From RGIG4074 sp964615285 (lineage in GTDB: Bacteria > Bacillota > Clostridia > Christensenellales > Borkfalkiaceae), in NCBI GenBank assembly GCA_964615285.1, contig CAZTND010000056.1, forward strand, positions 1-7,660: DNA of 7,660 nt. The letters are read 5' to 3'. This document shows, one piece after another, positions 5,548 through 7,660 of this stretch (the stretch's first letter is position 1; each line of letters starts with the position of its first letter). The position numbers and the translations under genes are program-made. The notes under the pieces are model-generated. The model was given only the letters and a program-made list of their open reading frames with translations, searched no databases and was not told the DNA's origin.

Positions 5548-6327
5548 ATGTATATCGACGTGCACGCGCACATGACGGACAAGGCGTTTCGTCAGACGGA
5601 CAGGGTCATGTCCGAAATAAAGGGTGCGGGCGTGGGGCTGGTCGTCTGCTCGGGATACGACCTCGAAACTTCCTTCGCCTCCCGCGATTTGGCGGAAAAA
5701 TACGACTTTGTGTACTTTTCGGCGGGCTTCCAGCCGCAGGAGCTGGCGAAATACTGCGCGGGAGACCTGGAAAAGCTGCGCCTTTTGTGTCGCCATAAAA
5801 AATGCCTGGCGGTGGGGGAGATCGGGCTGGACTATCACTATCCCGACAATCCCGCCAAGGAATTGCAAAAAGAGGTCTTTGCCGCCCAGCTCCGCCTGGC
5901 GGACAAAGAGGGGCTGCCCGTCGTCATCCACAGCCGCGACTGCGCGGCGGACACGCTGGAATTGCTACGCGAAAACCGTAAATATCTCGGGCACGGCGGC
6001 GTGCTGCACTGCTATTCCTACGCGGCGGACATGGTGAAAGATTTTGAGGATTTGGGGCTGTATTTTTCCTTTGGCGGCACTTCGACGTACGAGGGCGCGA
6101 AAAAGGTGCAGAAAAGCGCGGCGCGGGTGAGCGCGGGGCGGATACTGACCGAAACGGACAGCCCGTACCTCACGCCCGTTCCCAAGCGCGGCACTTTCCC
6201 CAACACGCCCGCCAACATCCCGTATATCGCGGGGTGCCTGTCGGAATTGCGCGGCGAAGCGGAAGGGGCATTTGTCCGCCGCGTGGAAGAAAACGCAAGG
6301 CGGCTGTTTCCCAAGTGGAAGGCGTAA
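5548..6327 (+). CDS. tatD: TatD-family metal-dependent hydrolase (DNase)
   Basis: This is a 259-residue TIM-barrel enzyme of the TatD/YcfH family, members of which have metal-dependent DNase activity; the role in this organism is inferred. The metal-ligand positions are all present: H6 and H8 (VHAH), E91 (GEIGLDYH), H128 (VIHSRD), H154 (LHCYS) and D204 (TETDSPYLTP). One oddity: where the family has a conserved G-[IV]-H-P-H segment after the second strand, this protein reads GFQPQ (60-64), so both histidines are glutamines. The ATG lies 6 bp after the metG stop with no clear ribosome binding site, which suggests coupling to metG translation. B. subtilis yabD also follows metS directly. Confidence 0.93.
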   Translation: MYIDVHAHMTDKAFRQTDRVMSEIKGAGVGLVVCSGYDLETSFASRDLAEKYDFVYFSAGFQPQELAKYCAGDLEKLRLLCRHKKCLAVGEIGLDYHYPDNPAKELQKEVFAAQLRLADKEGLPVVIHSRDCAADTLELLRENRKYLGHGGVLHCYSYAADMVKDFEDLGLYFSFGGTSTYEGAKKVQKSAARVSAGRILTETDSPYLTPVPKRGTFPNTPANIPYIAGCLSELRGEAEGAFVRRVEENARRLFPKWKA

Positions 6328-6340
6328 CGCCCGTAGGCGG

Positions 6341-6377
6341 GATAACCGGAGATTTTCAGGAGGCGTTGCCTCTTGAA
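6341..6377 (+). repeat. Tandem repeat copy 1
   Basis: This 37-nt unit starts gataac, contains gagattttca and ends in a hairpin (6358-6374, loop gtt) followed by ttgaa. It matches 6460-6496 at 32 of 37 positions. The spacing between copies is 119 bp. Confidence 0.75.
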
Positions 6378-6404
6378 CGGGGTTTATAAGGGGCAGCGCC
6401 CCTT
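6349..6404 (+). repeat. Dispersed 56-nt repeat, direct copy
   Basis: This carries two hairpins (6358-6374 and 6388-6404) joined by gaacggggtttat. The reverse complement is found at 61-116 with 43 of 56 matches. This copy is the better preserved, with a perfect 7-bp stem aaggggc/gcccctt around agc. Confidence 0.6.
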
Positions 6405-6459
6405 GGAATAAGAGGACTTCCCAAAGCGGCGCGCGCGCCGCGCAAATCGTCCGCAGGGC

Positions 6460-6496
6460 GATAACATGAGATTTTCAAAAGGCGTTGCTTCTTGAA
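6460..6496 (+). repeat. Tandem repeat copy 2
   Basis: This matches 6341-6377 at 32 of 37 positions. Each copy is preceded by a related hairpin region (ccgtaggcgggat before copy 1, ccgcagggcgat before copy 2). A shorter third unit may follow at 6563-6600, with the same two hairpin types but without gagattttca. Confidence 0.7.
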
Positions 6497-6688
6497 TAGG
6501 AGTGCAGAGGGCGAAGCCCTTTGCAAAGAAAGCCAATAAACGCGGAGCATCGCTCCGCGCTATATCGCTCGCAGGCGATAGGCGTAAGGCGCAGCCTTGC
6601 TGCAAGGGGTCAGATACGGAGGGCTCTGCCCTCCACCCGCCATGCGCAAGGCGAGGCCTTGCGCGGGGCAAGACTTTGCTGAACGCAC

Positions 6689-6712
6689 AAAAAAAGAGGC
6701 GCGGGGCACGCC
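6689..6712 (-). terminator. Minus-strand intrinsic terminator upstream of rsmA
   Basis: Read on the minus strand, ggcgtg (6712-6707) pairs with cgcgcc (6703-6698) around ccc, with one G-U pair, and is followed by TC and seven Ts (6695-6689). On the plus strand the G-U becomes a C-A mismatch and no T-run follows. It would stop leftward transcription coming from the rsmA side. No leftward gene is visible there. Confidence 0.5.
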
Positions 6713-6798
6713 GAAGCATGTCCGCCCTCCCATCTTTTGTGCAACGCGTTGTCAATGGCAGTATGTGCGGGCATGCCGTCCGCTAAACAAGGAAAGTT

Positions 6799-7641
6799 AT
6801 GGAAGATTTGCAGGGGCTGCTTGCCCGACACAATTTCAATTTCAAAAAACAGTTCGGACAGAACTTCATTTCGGACGGCAATCTCCTGCGCTCCATCGCC
6901 GAACTTTCGGGCATCGACCAAAATACCACCGTCGTGGAGATCGGCTGCGGCGCGGGTACGCTTACCCGCGTACTGTCCGAAAGGGCGGGGCGGGTCGTCG
7001 CTTACGAGATAGACCGCGCGCTCCGGCCCGTGCTCGCCGAGTCCCTCCGCGGGTGCGAGAATACCGAGGTGCGCTTTGCCGATTTCGCCAGGACCGACCT
7101 TGCCGCGCTCGAAAGGGAGCTCGGTGCATACGTCGTCGTCGCCAACCTGCCTTACTACATCACCACGCCCCTCATCACCCGTTTCCTCGACGAGGGAAAT
7201 ACGGTCGCGCGGCTGGTCGTCATGGTGCAGGAGGAGGTCGCCGAACGGCTCTGCGCCGCCGCCGATACGCCGGAATACGGCGCCATCACCGCATCGCTTG
7301 CCCTCCGCGCGAACGCGAAGATCATAAAGCGGGTGCCCAAGACCATGTTTTACCCCCGTCCCAAGGTCGATTCCGCCGTCGTGCGCATCGATTTTTCGGA
7401 CGGCAGGCTGCCCGTCAAAGACGCCGAAACCTACCGCGCCACCGTGCGCGCTGCCTTTCTGAACCGCCGCAAGACGCTGGAAAACAACATCATGAATTAT
7501 TTTCATGTTTCACGCGAAACGGCGCAGAAAATTTTGCACAGCGCAGGCGTTGCCGACAGGGCACGGGGGGAAACGCTGTCCCCCGAGCGGCTGGCGGCGC
7601 TGTCGGATATTATCTACGAAGAGCTGCGGCGATCCGAATGA
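6799..7641 (+). CDS. rsmA: 16S rRNA dimethyladenosine (A1518/A1519) transferase RsmA/KsgA
   Basis: RsmA dimethylates two adjacent adenosines in the 3'-terminal hairpin of 16S rRNA with S-adenosylmethionine, a late small-subunit assembly step. The 280-residue length is typical. Motifs: FKKQFGQNF near the N terminus (15-23), the AdoMet-binding VVEIGCGAGTLT (45-56), the acidic E70 at the end of the next strand, FADF (93-96), the catalytic NLPYYIT (116-122), and the conserved FYPRPKVDSAVV segment in the second half with a helical C-terminal domain. AAGGAA (6789-6794) precedes the ATG by 4 bases. It is separated from tatD by 471 bp of repeats. In B. subtilis ksgA lies two genes after yabD, with yabE and rnmV between. 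Confidence 0.96.
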   Translation: MEDLQGLLARHNFNFKKQFGQNFISDGNLLRSIAELSGIDQNTTVVEIGCGAGTLTRVLSERAGRVVAYEIDRALRPVLAESLRGCENTEVRFADFARTDLAALERELGAYVVVANLPYYITTPLITRFLDEGNTVARLVVMVQEEVAERLCAAADTPEYGAITASLALRANAKIIKRVPKTMFYPRPKVDSAVVRIDFSDGRLPVKDAETYRATVRAAFLNRRKTLENNIMNYFHVSRETAQKILHSAGVADRARGETLSPERLAALSDIIYEELRRSE

Positions 7642-7660
7642 GAATTTTTATTTTCGCGGC
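7638..7660 (+). CDS. Possible start of next gene (partial, cut by window end)
   Basis: An ATG at 7638 overlaps the rsmA stop as ATGA and opens a frame reading MRIFIFA to the window edge. ATGA overlaps are common between translationally coupled genes. Only seven codons are visible and no strong ribosome binding site is seen, so neither identity nor reality can be judged. Confidence 0.3.

Larger units (their letters stand above)
6341..6664. repeat. Dense array of about ten hairpins with GC-NNN-GC cores
   Basis: The 471 bp between tatD and rsmA (6328-6798) contain no gene. Hairpins lie at 6358-6374 (loop gtt), 6388-6404 (agc), 6446-6462 (gca), 6477-6493 (gtt), 6504-6524 (gaa), 6541-6559 (atc), 6563-6580 (cgca), 6584-6600 (gca), 6618-6634 (tct) and 6644-6664 (gag). 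There is also a perfect 16-bp palindrome at 6426-6441. Stems are 7-9 bp. Eight of the ten hairpins have a three-base loop closed by GC on each side, although the outer stems differ in sequence. Changes are mostly compensated or become G-U pairs. There is no constant repeat with unique spacers, so this is not CRISPR. It resembles REP-like intergenic palindromes in general form; no known family is recognised. Confidence 0.8.

Noticed and set aside
6341..6664. CRISPR array
   Set aside because: There is no constant direct repeat with similar-length unique spacers, and no cas genes in view. The units are variable hairpins.
6610..7506. 298-codon open frame antisense to rsmA
   Set aside because: It is a shadow of rsmA and runs into the repeat region. 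No recognised motifs.

Overview
The window looks like a chromosomal housekeeping segment from a GC-rich, probably uncultured member of the Bacillota (class Clostridia or a relative). Three things point there. The gene set rsmI ... metG-tatD ... rsmA follows the conserved Bacillus subtilis order yabC(rsmI)-abrB-metS-yabD(tatD)-yabE-rnmV-ksgA. The ribosome binding sites are AAGGAG-like. The spore maturation pair spmA/spmB is present. Genus and species cannot be read from this sequence.

Layout from left to right. Positions 1-140 are non-coding and hold short palindromes. rsmI (171-977, +) follows. Then comes a decayed XRE-type regulator (1089-1360, +) that still has a good promoter and ribosome binding site. 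It ends at a strong hairpin terminator (1369-1404). Positions 1405-1684 carry no convincing protein gene. Read on the minus strand they look like a structured small RNA of about 215 nt, with a promoter, a 5' hairpin, a C-rich linker, a 17-bp hairpin and a terminator. spmB and spmA (1685-2751, -) overlap by 19 bp and have a sigma-E-like promoter directly before spmA. A possible small unknown gene lies at 2880-3092 (-). A near-consensus sigma-A promoter (3198-3226, +) starts a leader of about 310 nt before metG (3544-5541), which is followed 6 bp later by tatD (5548-6327). Positions 6328-6798 have no gene and are packed with hairpins, most of the form stem-GC-NNN-GC-stem, partly in tandem. rsmA (6799-7641, +) follows, and a new reading frame appears to start across its stop codon (7638).

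Function. rsmI, metG and rsmA serve translation: 16S rRNA methylation at two sites and methionine tRNA charging. tatD encodes a metal-dependent nuclease-family enzyme. spmAB encode membrane proteins for spore core dehydration and are transcribed against the rest. yabE and rnmV, which lie between tatD and ksgA in B. subtilis, are absent here, and the hairpin array sits in their place. The main candidates for something undescribed are the minus-strand RNA at about 1359-1576 and the GC-NNN-GC hairpin family seen at both ends of the window.
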